Positions 10,564-18,937 of a stretch of 64,000 bases of DNA are shown here, in pieces (within the stretch, counting starts at the first letter, position 1; every line of letters starts with the position of its first letter). The notes beneath the pieces were generated by a model. It saw only the letters and a list, made by a program, of their open reading frames with translations. It made no database searches and was not told the DNA's origin. A program made the position numbers and the translations under genes. Source of the DNA: Pseudomonas sp. BN417 (lineage in GTDB: Bacteria > Pseudomonadota > Gammaproteobacteria > Pseudomonadales > Pseudomonadaceae); assembly GCF_029871205.1 (NCBI RefSeq), contig NZ_SSOJ01000087.1:1-64000 (forward strand), in the 5' to 3' direction.

Positions 10564-10869
10564 GTGAAACGTCGCGTCCTCTTCGGCCTGTCCCTGCTGC
10601 TGGCGCTGGGCACTGCGCAGGCCTCCTCCACCCTGCGTTGCAACAGCAACCTGGTCAGCCTCGACGACACCACCAACGAGGTGCTCGCCAAGTGTGGCGA
10701 ACCGGTCAGCCGAAGCGATCTCGGCTACCGGGAAGTGGTCGACCAGTACCACCAGCGCAATGAAGTGCTGGTCGAGGAATGGATCTACGGCCCGCGCAAC
10801 GGCATGTACCAGTTCCTCCGTTTCGAAGGCAATCGCCTGCGCAATATCAAGAGCAAGCGCGGCAACTGA
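10564..10869 (+). CDS. DUF2845 small periplasmic protein (second copy)
   Basis: 101 residues, GTG start, signal peptide RRVLFGLSLLLALGTAQA, then STLRCNSNLVSLDDTTNEVLAKCGEPVS with the same two-Cys layout as the gene just upstream. LVEEWIYGPRNGMYQFLRFEGNRL aligns closely with VEEWVYGPNNGMLSILTFEGNRL of the first copy, so the two arose by tandem duplication. Function unknown. Confidence 0.85.
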   Translation: MKRRVLFGLSLLLALGTAQASSTLRCNSNLVSLDDTTNEVLAKCGEPVSRSDLGYREVVDQYHQRNEVLVEEWIYGPRNGMYQFLRFEGNRLRNIKSKRGN

Positions 10870-10935
10870 CAGCCGCTCGGGCGGAGTGCTAGGCTCACTA
10901 CCCTCTACTCGACCTTTGGACAGGATGCCAACCCC

Positions 10936-11052
10936 ATGAAAGCCCTCGCCTGCCTTTTCGCAGCCACCCTCCTCCTGGCCTCGCGCAGTTTCATCGGCTA
11001 CTCGGAAACCAGCAGCGGCCGCCTGAGCAACGTGGACAGCACGCGCAACTGA
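10936..11052 (+). CDS. Possible 38-residue secreted peptide
   Basis: ATG at 10936, TGA at 11050-11052. The product begins MKALACLFAATLLLASRS, a convincing signal-peptide-like stretch, followed by about 20 polar residues ending SNVDSTRN. AGGAT lies about 10 bases upstream. It sits in frame-neutral space between the second DUF2845 gene and the rhomboid gene, with only 10 bases before the latter. It may be a real micropeptide or the remains of a third DUF2845 copy that lost its centre; the Cys residues of the family are absent. Confidence 0.4.
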   Translation: MKALACLFAATLLLASRSFIGYSETSSGRLSNVDSTRN

Positions 11053-11062
11053 GCGGCGCACC

Positions 11063-12517
11063 ATGATCATCCTCCCCGCCGAGCAGCCACTGGACTGGCG
11101 GCGGCCGCCAGTCATCACCCTGTTGCTGATCCTGCTCAACACCCTGATCTACATCGGTTACCAGAGCGGCGACCAGCAGCGGGCCGAAGAAGCCCAGAGA
11201 CTCTATCTGGACGGCGGCCTGCTCAATCGCGAGCGCGCCCCGTTCATCGACCACCTGGTGGAGCGCGAGAAACTCGACGCCGACCAGCGCCGTGCCGTCG
11301 ACGCCATGCGCCGCCAGGATCTGGCGGCGATCATCCTGCGTGACCTGGAATTCGAGGACCGCCTGCACCGCTCGCCGGCCTACCAGGCCGACTCCGCCTG
11401 GCAGCAGACGCGCCAGAATGCCGAGGCGGCGCGCGACAGGATCAGCAGCCAGCGCTTCGGCTTCATCCCCAACAAGTTCAGTGTCCAGGGGCTGCTCGGC
11501 GCCATGTTCCTGCATGGCAGCTTCGACCACCTGCTGGGCAACATGATCTTCCTGTTCATTTGCGGCTTCGCCCTGGAGGCGGCGCTGGGCCGCTGGGTCT
11601 ACCTCGGTCTCTATCTCGCGAGCGGCCTGGCCTCGCACCTGCTCTGGTGGGCCCTTGACCCGGTCTGGGTGGCGGGTATCGGCGCCTCGGGCGCGGTCTC
11701 GGGGCTGATGGGCATGACCATAGGCGTCTATGGCCTGCGCAAGATCAAGTTCTTCTACTGGCTCGGCCCGCTGATCGGCTACTTCAAGGCGCCAGCCCTG
11801 TGGATATTCCCCGCCTGGCTCGGCAAGGAGCTGTACGGCGTACTGCTGGCCAACGACCACGTGAACTACTACGCCCACCTCGGCGGCCTGGCCTTCGGCT
11901 TCCTCGCCACGTGGCTGCTGCGCTGGACGGGCTTCATCAAGGTGGACGAAGCCTACCTGAACAAGGAGGACCCGGACGCCCCGTTCAAGCGCGAACTGGC
12001 CGCCCTCGACCAACTGATCGGCCGCTTCGCCCTCGACCTGGCCGCACCCCGTGGGCTGGACCTGCTGCAACGCTATCCCGGCCGGCTGGCCCTGCTGGAG
12101 CGACTCTATCCTCTGGCCAAGAACCGCCAGGACAAAGCCCTGCTGGGCGCGGTGCTGAAACAGTTGTTCAGCCTTGCGGAACAGCCGGCCGCCCTGCCCT
12201 TGCTGCAGAAGCTGGCCGATGACGTGGCCGACCCCCAGCAACGCCTGCTGCAACACCCAGCGGTTCTGTTGCACCTGCTGCAACGCCTGCTCAAGGCCGG
12301 CGACAGCCGCCGCGCTCTGGCGCCCTGGCGCCGCCTCAGCCAGGCGAACCCGGCTCCGCCCCAGTTGCCCGGGCTTACGCTGCAGTTGGCCAAGCTACTG
12401 GGCCAGCGCGAGGATCTGCGCGGCGTGGGCGAGCTCAGCCAGTACCTGCGCCGGACCTTCCCCGACGCCGAGCAGACCCGCCAGTTGGCGCTCTACCAGC
12501 AGCACCTGGCGCGCTGA
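11063..12517 (+). CDS. Rhomboid-family intramembrane serine protease
   Basis: 484 residues. A first membrane segment (VITLLLILLNTLIYIGY, about residues 13-29) is followed by a hydrophilic insert to about residue 140, then the rhomboid core. The catalytic dyad is visible: Ser209 in GASGAVSG and His272 in NYYAHLGGLAFGF. The conserved FLHGSFDHLLGNMIFL (HxxxN-type) lies near residue 150. A long C-terminal cytosolic tail (residues about 300-484) is leucine- and alanine-rich and probably helical-repeat. It cleaves membrane protein substrates within the bilayer; no substrate can be named. It closes the plus-strand run and is followed by a terminator. Confidence 0.9.
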   Translation: MIILPAEQPLDWRRPPVITLLLILLNTLIYIGYQSGDQQRAEEAQRLYLDGGLLNRERAPFIDHLVEREKLDADQRRAVDAMRRQDLAAIILRDLEFEDRLHRSPAYQADSAWQQTRQNAEAARDRISSQRFGFIPNKFSVQGLLGAMFLHGSFDHLLGNMIFLFICGFALEAALGRWVYLGLYLASGLASHLLWWALDPVWVAGIGASGAVSGLMGMTIGVYGLRKIKFFYWLGPLIGYFKAPALWIFPAWLGKELYGVLLANDHVNYYAHLGGLAFGFLATWLLRWTGFIKVDEAYLNKEDPDAPFKRELAALDQLIGRFALDLAAPRGLDLLQRYPGRLALLERLYPLAKNRQDKALLGAVLKQLFSLAEQPAALPLLQKLADDVADPQQRLLQHPAVLLHLLQRLLKAGDSRRALAPWRRLSQANPAPPQLPGLTLQLAKLLGQREDLRGVGELSQYLRRTFPDAEQTRQLALYQQHLAR

Positions 12518-12524
12518 AACGAAG

Positions 12525-12548
12525 AAGCCCCGCGATTGCGGGGCTTTT
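12525..12548 (+). terminator. Rho-independent terminator after the rhomboid gene
   Basis: A 9-bp stem AAGCCCCGC/GCGGGGCTT with a GATT loop, followed by TT. It separates the plus-strand run from the convergent csbD pseudogene. Confidence 0.85.
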
Positions 12549-12562
12549 GCCTTCGGCCGGCG

Positions 12563-12760
12563 TCAAAGCCGATTGCTGAAGTCGCGAACTTCCTTCTCCG
12601 CCCGATCCTTGCTCCAGCCATAGCGCTCCTGCAGCTTACCGACCAGGTACTCGCTATGACCTTCGGCCACGTCGAGATCGTCATCGGTCAGGTCGCCTCA
12701 TTTTTCCTTGATGCGACCGCTGAGCTGCTTCCATTTGCCTTGGATGACATCGGTATTCAT
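12563..12760 (-). pseudogene. CsbD-family stress protein gene interrupted by an in-frame TGA
   Basis: Read on the minus strand from the ATG at 12758-12760, the frame encodes 65 codons of a CsbD protein (MNTDVIQGKWKQLSGRIKEK, then [20 protein letters not shown], then [20 protein letters not shown]) except that codon 21 is TGA (12698-12700). In homologues this position is Trp (KE[KR]WGDL), so a single TGG to TGA change explains it. The ribosome-binding site (AAGAGGAG before the ATG), frame and C-terminus are otherwise intact, which points to a recent loss or a base-call error. The BON-domain gene lies just upstream. In P. aeruginosa the corresponding pair is stress-responsive. Confidence 0.85.
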
Positions 12761-12820
12761 CGGTTGCTCCTCTTGCGGCGGCCGGGTCGCCTGGCAGTGG
12801 ACGAACCGGCCGCCCAGGGG

Positions 12821-13180
12821 TTACTCGGCAGATTTCAGGGCATCGGCGGAAACGGCAGTGACACCCTTGATGTTCTTGGCGGTGTCGATGGCCAGCTCAC
12901 GCTCGGCATCGGTTTTCACCATGCCGGACAGGGCGACCACGCCTTTGTTGGTTTCCACCTTGATATCCATACCGCTGAGGCTCTTGTCAGCCAGGAAGCT
13001 GGATTTGACCTTGCTGGTGATCCAGGTATCGGAGACAGCCTCTTCGGCCTTCTGAACGGTGTCGCTGGCTGCCAGCATGGTTTGTCCGCTGGTCTCTGCG
13101 TAGACGCCGGTAGCGAACGGCAGGCTCAGGGCGGCGGCAGTGACAGCGGCAAAGGTCCACTTAGTGAAAGACTGTTTCAT
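12821..13180 (-). CDS. BON-domain periplasmic protein (OsmY-like)
   Basis: 119 residues from the ATG at 13178-13180 with AGGAGA upstream; codons further upstream in frame are not homologous. The signal peptide (KWTFAAVTAAALSLPFATGVYA) is cleaved before ETSGQ. One BON domain covers about residues 50-115: DTWITSKVKSSFL, then IKVETNKGVVALSGMV and a closing VKGVTAVSADAL-like strand. Such proteins bind membranes in the periplasm and are induced by osmotic or envelope stress. It lies immediately before the broken csbD gene on the same strand. Confidence 0.9.
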   Translation of the reverse strand: MKQSFTKWTFAAVTAAALSLPFATGVYAETSGQTMLAASDTVQKAEEAVSDTWITSKVKSSFLADKSLSGMDIKVETNKGVVALSGMVKTDAERELAIDTAKNIKGVTAVSADALKSAE

Positions 13181-13332
13181 GAGGTAGATCTCCTCTTCTC
13201 TCCAGAACATCTGCAGCAGGCTCCTGTCTGCAGGGTCAGGACTAACGTTGCAAGGCCTGTGCCAGCTTTTGGCTGATCAATAAAGCCAATTAAATCAACG
13301 ACATGGGATGTTTCCGAAAACGCCTTCTGCTT

Positions 13333-13372
13333 GCAGTCTGCACGTTCCCGCCTGGGCGGACATGCAGACTGC
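13333..13372. repeat. Inverted repeat upstream of the BON gene
   Basis: Perfect 10-bp arms GCAGTCTGCA (13333-13342) and TGCAGACTGC (13363-13372), enclosing an inner CCGC-CTGG-GCGG hairpin. It lies between the 3' end of the membrane/TPR gene and the BON promoter region. It could terminate the upstream minus-strand gene or be a REP-type element. Confidence 0.6.
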
Positions 13373-13386
13373 ACGACGAAACCGGC

Positions 13387-14805
13387 TCAACGACCGACGT
13401 TATCCAGCCTGGCGAGGGTGCCCTCGAGGGCGCTGACCTGATCCAGCAATGGCGACGCCGGATAGCGCGCGCGAACAAAGGCCAGCAGCTTCTGCGCGGG
13501 CTCCAGCTGGCCCAGGCCTTCGGCGAATCCATGGGCGGCCAGCAGGTAGGCACGAGGGATGTGGGGATAGTCGGGGAAGCGCTGGTGCAGGTTGCGCAGC
13601 AGGCTCAACCCTTCGCGCACCTTGTGGCGGTCCAGCAGGGCCGCGGCCACCTGTTCGCAAACCAGCGCGTCGGTGGGCAGGAAGTCGGGTTTGAACTGGC
13701 GCGCATTGAGCAGTGCGGTCGCGGCCAGGGCCGGGTTCTGCCGGGCGGCCAGCGGCAGGTAGTACTCCAGGTGTCGCAGGCAGCGCTCATGGACACCGAG
13801 GCCAAAGAGCAACTGGTGAAAGCGCTCGTTCAGGCGCAGGTCGTCAGGGTCCCGCTGCAGTGCGTTGCCGAGGGTTTCCAGGGCGCCATCGCCCTGCCCT
13901 TCCTTCAGGCGTACCTCGGCCTCGGCCAGGGCCCGACGGCTACGCCATTCCGTTTCGGGCAGGCCCTGCTGGGCGCCCTCCTCGGCAACGGCGAAACCCA
14001 GGGCGCCTTGGTACTGGAACACGGCGTAGCCCATCATGCTGCACATGACCACGCCGAAGTAACCGAAGAGGAAGGTCGCCACCGGCATCAGCACCACTTT
14101 GGGCATGCCGCTGGAGAGCATCAAGGCAACGTAGCCGGGGGACTGCCAGAGGATAAAGAGAAAGGCGCAGAGAATCAGGTAGCGCCAGCCCATGGCCTTG
14201 ATCACCTCGCCCACCTGGTCGGGACTCAGGGCCGCGCCCAGCTCCTTGCCGAGGGCCAGGCGAATGATGCTGGCAGGCAGCAGCAGGACGATGGCGATGT
14301 TCACCACCCAGAAAATGACTTCGCTGTTGAAGTCGGCTGCCAGCCAGAGCGCGACCAGGGCGAGCAGGAACACCAGCATCTGCTTGATGAACAGCGAGAA
14401 GCCTTCGCCGGCGAAGGCGCTGGCCAGGCTCGGCGCCTCGCGCTGTCCCTCGCTGCAGGCCTCGATCACGCTGTGGAAATACTTGGTGGCGACGCTCAGC
14501 AGGCCGATCCAGAGGATCAGCGAGCGCGGCATGAACAGGGCGGCAAGGGCCAGCAGGGCGCTGAAGGCCAGCGGGCTGGACTGCAGGCCGTAAGCGAAGA
14601 ACTGCGGCAGCCGTTCCCAGAAGGGTTGCGCGGTGTTGGCGGCGCCGAGGAAGGTCAGCGCGGTGCGGCATAGCGGGCAGTTCGGGCTGTCATCGGGGGC
14701 ATCGGCGTTTAGCGGGATGCAGCAGTCGCCGAAATGGCGCTGGCATGGCACGCAGTGCCAGGTCGCGGGCTGGGCGGGGTGGTACTGGCAAAGCGTCTTG
14801 TCCAT
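13387..14805 (-). CDS. B-box-like zinc-finger, polytopic membrane and TPR-like protein of unknown function
   Basis: 472 residues; the ATG at 14803-14805 (MDKTLCQYHP) is chosen because the Cys/His cluster begins there. Three parts are visible. Residues 1-50 have a B-box/zinc-ribbon-like set (CQYHP, WHCVPCQRHFGDCC, NCPLC). Residues about 65-290 hold five or six hydrophobic segments (SALLALAALFMPRSLILWIGL, MLVFLLALVALWLA, VNIAIVLLLPASIIRLAL and others). Residues about 300-472 are helical-repeat/TPR-like (EVRLKEGQGDGALETLGNAL and later pairs). I do not recognise a named family for the whole protein. It sits alone between pnp and the BON gene, convergent with neither. Confidence 0.8.
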   Translation of the reverse strand: MDKTLCQYHPAQPATWHCVPCQRHFGDCCIPLNADAPDDSPNCPLCRTALTFLGAANTAQPFWERLPQFFAYGLQSSPLAFSALLALAALFMPRSLILWIGLLSVATKYFHSVIEACSEGQREAPSLASAFAGEGFSLFIKQMLVFLLALVALWLAADFNSEVIFWVVNIAIVLLLPASIIRLALGKELGAALSPDQVGEVIKAMGWRYLILCAFLFILWQSPGYVALMLSSGMPKVVLMPVATFLFGYFGVVMCSMMGYAVFQYQGALGFAVAEEGAQQGLPETEWRSRRALAEAEVRLKEGQGDGALETLGNALQRDPDDLRLNERFHQLLFGLGVHERCLRHLEYYLPLAARQNPALAATALLNARQFKPDFLPTDALVCEQVAAALLDRHKVREGLSLLRNLHQRFPDYPHIPRAYLLAAHGFAEGLGQLEPAQKLLAFVRARYPASPLLDQVSALEGTLARLDNVGR

Positions 14806-14859
14806 GACTCGGGTTCCTTGCGCGCAGTAATGGCGGTTCGCCATTCTCCAGGCAAAAAA

Positions 14860-14882
14860 AGAGGGCCCGCAAGGGGCCCTCT
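14860..14882 (-). terminator. Terminator downstream of pnp
   Basis: AGAGGGCCC/GGGCCCTCT stem-loop (arms 14860-14868 and about 14874-14882). An A-run (14854-14860) on the plus strand becomes a T-run for minus-strand transcription leaving pnp. It ends the rimP-pnp operon. Confidence 0.85.
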
Positions 14883-14908
14883 CTTCTATCGCTTGGCAGT
14901 AGCCGCGA

Positions 14909-17017
14909 TCAGACGCCCGAAGCTTCGGCAGCTTCCACGTCTTTCATCGACAGCTTGATGCGGCCACGGTTGTCGACGTCCAGAACCAGGACTTTGACTT
15001 CCTGGCCTTCCTGCAGCACGTCGGTGACCTTGTCGATGCGCTTGTCGCTGATCTGCGAGATGTGCACCAGGCCGTCCTTGCCCGGCAGGATGTTGACGAA
15101 GGCGCCGAAGTCGACGATGCGCTCGACCTTGCCCACGTACACCTTGCCGATTTCGGCTTCAGCGGTGATACCCAGAACGCGCTGACGCGCGGCCTCGGCA
15201 GCTTCCTTGGTCTCGCCGAAGATCTTCACGCTGCCATCGTCTTCGATGTCGATGGAAGCCTTGGTCTCTTCGCAGATCGAGCGGATGGTCGCGCCGCCCT
15301 TGCCGATGACGTCGCGGATCTTGTCGGTGTCGATCTTCATCGCGATCATGGTCGGTGCGTTGGCCGACAGCTCGCTGCGGGACTGGGAGATCACCTGGTT
15401 CATCTGGCCGAGGATGTTCAGGCGCGCTTCCAGAGCCTGCTCCAGAGCGATTTCCATGATCTCTTCGGTGATGCCGTTGATCTTGATGTCCATCTGCAGG
15501 GCGGTGACGCCCTTGGCAGTACCGGCAACCTTGAAGTCCATGTCGCCCAGGTGGTCTTCGTCACCCAGGATGTCGGTCAGGACGGCGAACTTGTCACCTT
15601 CCTTCACCAGACCCATGGCAATACCGGCAACCGGTGCCTTCATCGGCACGCCGGCGTCCATCAGGGCCAGGGAGGCGCCGCAGACGGAAGCCATGGAGCT
15701 GGAACCGTTGGATTCGGTGATCTCGGACACTACGCGGATGGTGTAGGGGAACTCGTCGCCTTTCGGCAGCATGGCGGAAACGCCACGACGGGCCAGGCGG
15801 CCGTGGCCGATTTCGCGGCGACCGGCACTGCCCATACGACCGCACTCACCGACCGAGAAGGGCGGGAAGTTGTAGTGCAGCATGAAGGCGTCCTTGCGCT
15901 CGCCTTCCAGGGTGTCCAGCAGCTGGGCATCGCGGGCGGTGCCGAGGGTGGCAACCACCAGGGCCTGGGTTTCGCCACGGGTGAACAGGGCGGAACCGTG
16001 GGTCTTGCCGAGCACGCCGACTTCGACCTTCAGCGGACGCACGGTGCGGGTGTCACGGCCGTCGATACGCGGCTTGCCGTTGACGATGTTCTCGCGAACG
16101 GTGCGGTATTCGAGCAGACCGAAGGCGTCCTTCACTTCACCAGTCGGGAACTGGCCGGCTTCCTCGCCGGCGAAGCGGGCGATGACCTGATCACGCAGTT
16201 CGTCCAGACGGTTGTAGCGGTCCTGCTTGATGGTGATGGTGTAGGCCTGGGAGATGGCCTCGCCGAACTCGGCCTTGATGGCGCTGAGCAGGGCGGTATT
16301 TTCGGCCGGGGCGGACCAGTTCCAGGTCGGCTTGCCGGCTTCAGCGGCGAATTCCTTGACGGCGTTGATCACAGCCTGGAATTCCTGGTGGGCGAAGAGC
16401 ACGGCACCCAGCATCTGGTCTTCGGTCAGCTCCTGGGCTTCGGATTCAACCATCAGCACCGCGTCCTGGGTACCGGCAACCACCATGTCCAGGCTCGAAG
16501 CCTTGAGCTGTTCGTAGTTGGGGTTCAGCAGGTAGCCGGTCTCTTCGTGGTAGGCCACGCGAGCGGCGCCGATCGGGCCGGCGAAGGGAATGCCGGAGAT
16601 GGCCAGGGCAGCCGAAGTACCGATCATGGAAGCGATGTCCGGGTCGGTCTTCTTGTTGGTGGAGACCACGGTGCAGATGACCTGCACTTCGTTGAGGAAG
16701 CCTTCCGGGAACAGCGGGCGGATCGGACGGTCGATCAGGCGCGAGGTCAGGGTTTCCTTCTCGGAAGGACGGCCTTCACGCTTGAAGAAACCACCGGGGA
16801 TGCGGCCGGCAGCGTAGGTTTTTTCCTGGTAGTGCACGGACAGCGGGAAGAAGCCCTTGCCCGGATCGGCCTGCTTGGCGCCGACCACGGTCACCAGCAC
16901 TGTGACGTCATCATCGACGGTGACCAGAACTGCGCCGGAGGCTTGACGGGCGATACGGCCAGTCTCGAGGGTTACGGTCGATTGACCGAACTGGAATTTC
17001 TTGATTACCGGGTTCAC
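14909..17017 (-). CDS. pnp: Polyribonucleotide nucleotidyltransferase
   Basis: 702 residues, full length. Phosphorolytic 3'-5' exoribonuclease of the RNA degradosome. Starts with GTG (17015-17017) followed by [25 protein letters not shown] precedes it. Two RNase PH domains, the first with the [15 protein letters not shown] loop and the second with the [10 protein letters not shown]..., [10 protein letters not shown] and [29 protein letters not shown] active-site blocks, are followed by a KH domain ([21 protein letters not shown]) and an S1 domain ([26 protein letters not shown]). It is the last gene of the nusA-infB-truB-rpsO-pnp operon, with a REP-like hairpin between rpsO and pnp. Confidence 0.98.
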   Translation of the reverse strand: MNPVIKKFQFGQSTVTLETGRIARQASGAVLVTVDDDVTVLVTVVGAKQADPGKGFFPLSVHYQEKTYAAGRIPGGFFKREGRPSEKETLTSRLIDRPIRPLFPEGFLNEVQVICTVVSTNKKTDPDIASMIGTSAALAISGIPFAGPIGAARVAYHEETGYLLNPNYEQLKASSLDMVVAGTQDAVLMVESEAQELTEDQMLGAVLFAHQEFQAVINAVKEFAAEAGKPTWNWSAPAENTALLSAIKAEFGEAISQAYTITIKQDRYNRLDELRDQVIARFAGEEAGQFPTGEVKDAFGLLEYRTVRENIVNGKPRIDGRDTRTVRPLKVEVGVLGKTHGSALFTRGETQALVVATLGTARDAQLLDTLEGERKDAFMLHYNFPPFSVGECGRMGSAGRREIGHGRLARRGVSAMLPKGDEFPYTIRVVSEITESNGSSSMASVCGASLALMDAGVPMKAPVAGIAMGLVKEGDKFAVLTDILGDEDHLGDMDFKVAGTAKGVTALQMDIKINGITEEIMEIALEQALEARLNILGQMNQVISQSRSELSANAPTMIAMKIDTDKIRDVIGKGGATIRSICEETKASIDIEDDGSVKIFGETKEAAEAARQRVLGITAEAEIGKVYVGKVERIVDFGAFVNILPGKDGLVHISQISDKRIDKVTDVLQEGQEVKVLVLDVDNRGRIKLSMKDVEAAEASGV

Positions 17018-17097
17018 GGTGTTTTCCTTCTCTGTGTTGCCTTGGGGGAAATTGGGGGAGTGGCGGGAGTCGGACCCGGGGCAATCCCTGAAAAAGC

Positions 17098-17154
17098 TTG
17101 AAGCTGGAAAGCCGAAAGCTGGAACGATGTCCAGCTTCCGGCTTCCAGCTTCAA
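17098..17154. repeat. REP-like hairpin between rpsO and pnp
   Basis: Near-perfect inverted arms: TTGAAGCTGGAA-AGCCG (from 17098) and CGGCTTCCAGCTTCAA (to 17154), with a 6-base loop at 17124-17129. It belongs to the same CTGGAAGC/GCAAGC repeat family as 3798-3838, 18876-18913 and 36795-36827. In RNA it would be a long stem in the rpsO-pnp intercistronic region. Confidence 0.75.
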
Positions 17155-17169
17155 ACGCGTCTGTGTCGC

Positions 17170-17439
17170 TTAGCGACGCAGACCCAGACGACCGATCAGG
17201 GCGCTGTAACGAGAGGTGTCCTTACCCTTCAGGTAGTCCAGCAGCTTGCGGCGCTGGTTAACCATACGGATCAGGCCACGGCGGGAGTGGTGGTCTTTGC
17301 CGTTGGCCTTGAAGTGGTCCTGCAGCTTGTTGATGTTGGCGGTCAGCAGGGCAACCTGCACTTCCGGAGAACCGGTATCGCCTTCAGCTTGCTTGTACTC
17401 GTTAACGATCTGGGCTTTTTCTGCAACGCTCAGTGCCAT
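17170..17439 (-). CDS. rpsO: 30S ribosomal protein S15
   Basis: 89 residues, the exact family length. [33 protein letters not shown] and [31 protein letters not shown] are signature blocks. It binds the central domain of 16S rRNA early in 30S assembly. It lies between truB and pnp, the conserved gammaproteobacterial order. Confidence 0.98.
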   Translation of the reverse strand: MALSVAEKAQIVNEYKQAEGDTGSPEVQVALLTANINKLQDHFKANGKDHHSRRGLIRMVNQRRKLLDYLKGKDTSRYSALIGRLGLRR

Positions 17440-17532
17440 GATGGGCTTCCTCTGAGGTAATAGGCCGGGACCTGCGCCCCGTGTTCAAAAAAGAGGAGTG
17501 ACCGTGCCTATTAACAGCCATCCTCGAATCGG

Positions 17533-18450
17533 TCATTCCGACCGAATCAGTCGACGCGGCGCTACGCGCCCGTCATCGCTCACTTCACCGATACCGATGA
17601 AGCGACCGGTATGATCCTGTACTCGCATCATGCCGAACTTCGGCGCTTCCGGAGCCCGCACCGGCTGGCCATGTAGCCAGTAGTAGGCGCTGTGCTCGGT
17701 CAGCTGGATCAGCGGCCAATGTTCCAGGCCACTGTCGACGGGCAGGAGGAACTGGTCCAGTGCCTCGTTGCCGCCTTCGGCGTGGGCCTTCTCCAGGGTC
17801 TCCAGGCTGATCGCCTGGGCCAGTGCGAAGGGGCCCGCCTGGGTCCGGCGCAGCTCCGCCACATGGGCCCCGCATCCCAGTGCCTGGCCGAGATCCTCGA
17901 CCAGGGTGCGGATATAGGTGCCCTTGCTGCAAGCTACGGCCAGTCTTGCCTGGCTGTTTTCACAGGCCAGCAAGTCCAAGCGCGCAATAGTAACAGAACG
18001 CGCCTCGCGCTCCACTACTTCACCGGCTCGCGCCAGCTTGTAGAGGGGTTGGCCGTCCTTCTTCAGGGCCGAGTACATCGGCGGTATCTGTTTGATTTCA
18101 CCACGAAAACGCGGCAGCAATGCCTCGATTTCCGAGCGACCGACGGTCACCTCCCGACGCTCGACCACTTCACCTTCGGCATCACCGGTGGTGGTGGTGA
18201 CGCCCAACTGGGCCAGGGTCTCGTAACCCTTGTCAGCATCCAGCAGGTACTGGGAGAACTTGGTCGCCTCGCCAAAGCACAGCGGCAGCACGCCGGTGGC
18301 CAGGGGATCGAGGCTGCCGGTATGCCCGGCTTTCTCGGCGTTGAGCAGCCAGCGGACCTTCTGCAGCGCGGCGTTGGAGCTCATGCCACGCGGCTTGTCG
18401 AGGATCAGCACGCCGCTGACGTTACGGCGGATACGTTTCACCTGGGCCAC
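17533..18450 (-). CDS. truB: tRNA pseudouridine(55) synthase
   Basis: 305 residues, GTG start at 18448-18450 ([20 protein letters not shown]). Makes pseudouridine 55 in the T-loop of tRNAs. The catalytic Asp lies in [23 protein letters not shown]. The [24 protein letters not shown] block and a C-terminal PUA-like segment follow. The GTG lies 4 bases beyond the rbfA stop, so the two are translationally coupled. Confidence 0.97.
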   Translation of the reverse strand: MAQVKRIRRNVSGVLILDKPRGMSSNAALQKVRWLLNAEKAGHTGSLDPLATGVLPLCFGEATKFSQYLLDADKGYETLAQLGVTTTTGDAEGEVVERREVTVGRSEIEALLPRFRGEIKQIPPMYSALKKDGQPLYKLARAGEVVEREARSVTIARLDLLACENSQARLAVACSKGTYIRTLVEDLGQALGCGAHVAELRRTQAGPFALAQAISLETLEKAHAEGGNEALDQFLLPVDSGLEHWPLIQLTEHSAYYWLHGQPVRAPEAPKFGMMRVQDHTGRFIGIGEVSDDGRVAPRRLIRSE

Positions 18451-18454
18451 GCGA

Positions 18455-18844
18455 TCACTCCTCGTCGTTGCCCGGGTGCTTGCGGTCTTCCGCCACGGCG
18501 CGCTCGATCAGTGCCGACAGCTCGACACCGCGACGAATGCTCGCGTCGTAGTTGAAGTGCAGCTGCGGCACGGTGCGCAGCTTCATCGCGCGGCCCAACT
18601 GCATGCGCAGGAAACCGGCGGCATCGTTGAGGATGTCGATGTTCTGCTTGATGACTTCGGCGTTGTCATCCTGGCCCATCACGGTGATGAACACCTTGGC
18701 GTGGGACAGGTCACGGGCCACGTCGCAGCCAGTGATGGTCACCAGGCCCAGGCGCGGATCCTTGATCTCGCGTTGGATCAGCAGCGCCAGTTCACGCTGC
18801 ATCTGGTCGCCGATGCGTTGGGTACGGCTGTAGTCTTTAGCCAT
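18455..18844 (-). CDS. rbfA: 30S ribosome-binding factor A
   Basis: 129 residues. KH-like fold protein that helps mature the 16S rRNA 5' end and is needed for cold adaptation. [50 protein letters not shown] and [18 protein letters not shown] are family blocks. It lies between infB and truB; a REP-like hairpin sits in its upstream gap with infB. Confidence 0.97.
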   Translation of the reverse strand: MAKDYSRTQRIGDQMQRELALLIQREIKDPRLGLVTITGCDVARDLSHAKVFITVMGQDDNAEVIKQNIDILNDAAGFLRMQLGRAMKLRTVPQLHFNYDASIRRGVELSALIERAVAEDRKHPGNDEE

Positions 18845-18875
18845 TTCGTTTCACTCATGTACGCTAAAAGCCGAA

Positions 18876-18913
18876 AGCCAGGAGTGGAAAGCGTTGGCTT
18901 CCAGCTCCTGGCT
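18876..18913. repeat. REP-like hairpin between infB and rbfA
   Basis: Perfect 9-bp outer arms AGCCAGGAG (18876-18884) and CTCCTGGCT (18905-18913), with inner GGAAAGC/GCTTCC pairing. Same repeat family as in the rpsO-pnp gap. It is the second such element inside this operon. Confidence 0.7.
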
Positions 18914-18937
18914 CCCGACTTGTGGCAAGCGCGGCAC

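Noticed and set aside
13181-13332. AlgU/sigma-E-type promoter for the BON gene
   Set aside because: A GGAAAC sequence is present but no matching -10 at the right spacing; not strong enough to annotate.
15062-17101. 679-codon plus-strand frame opposite pnp
   Set aside because: Antisense shadow of pnp; no independent evidence.
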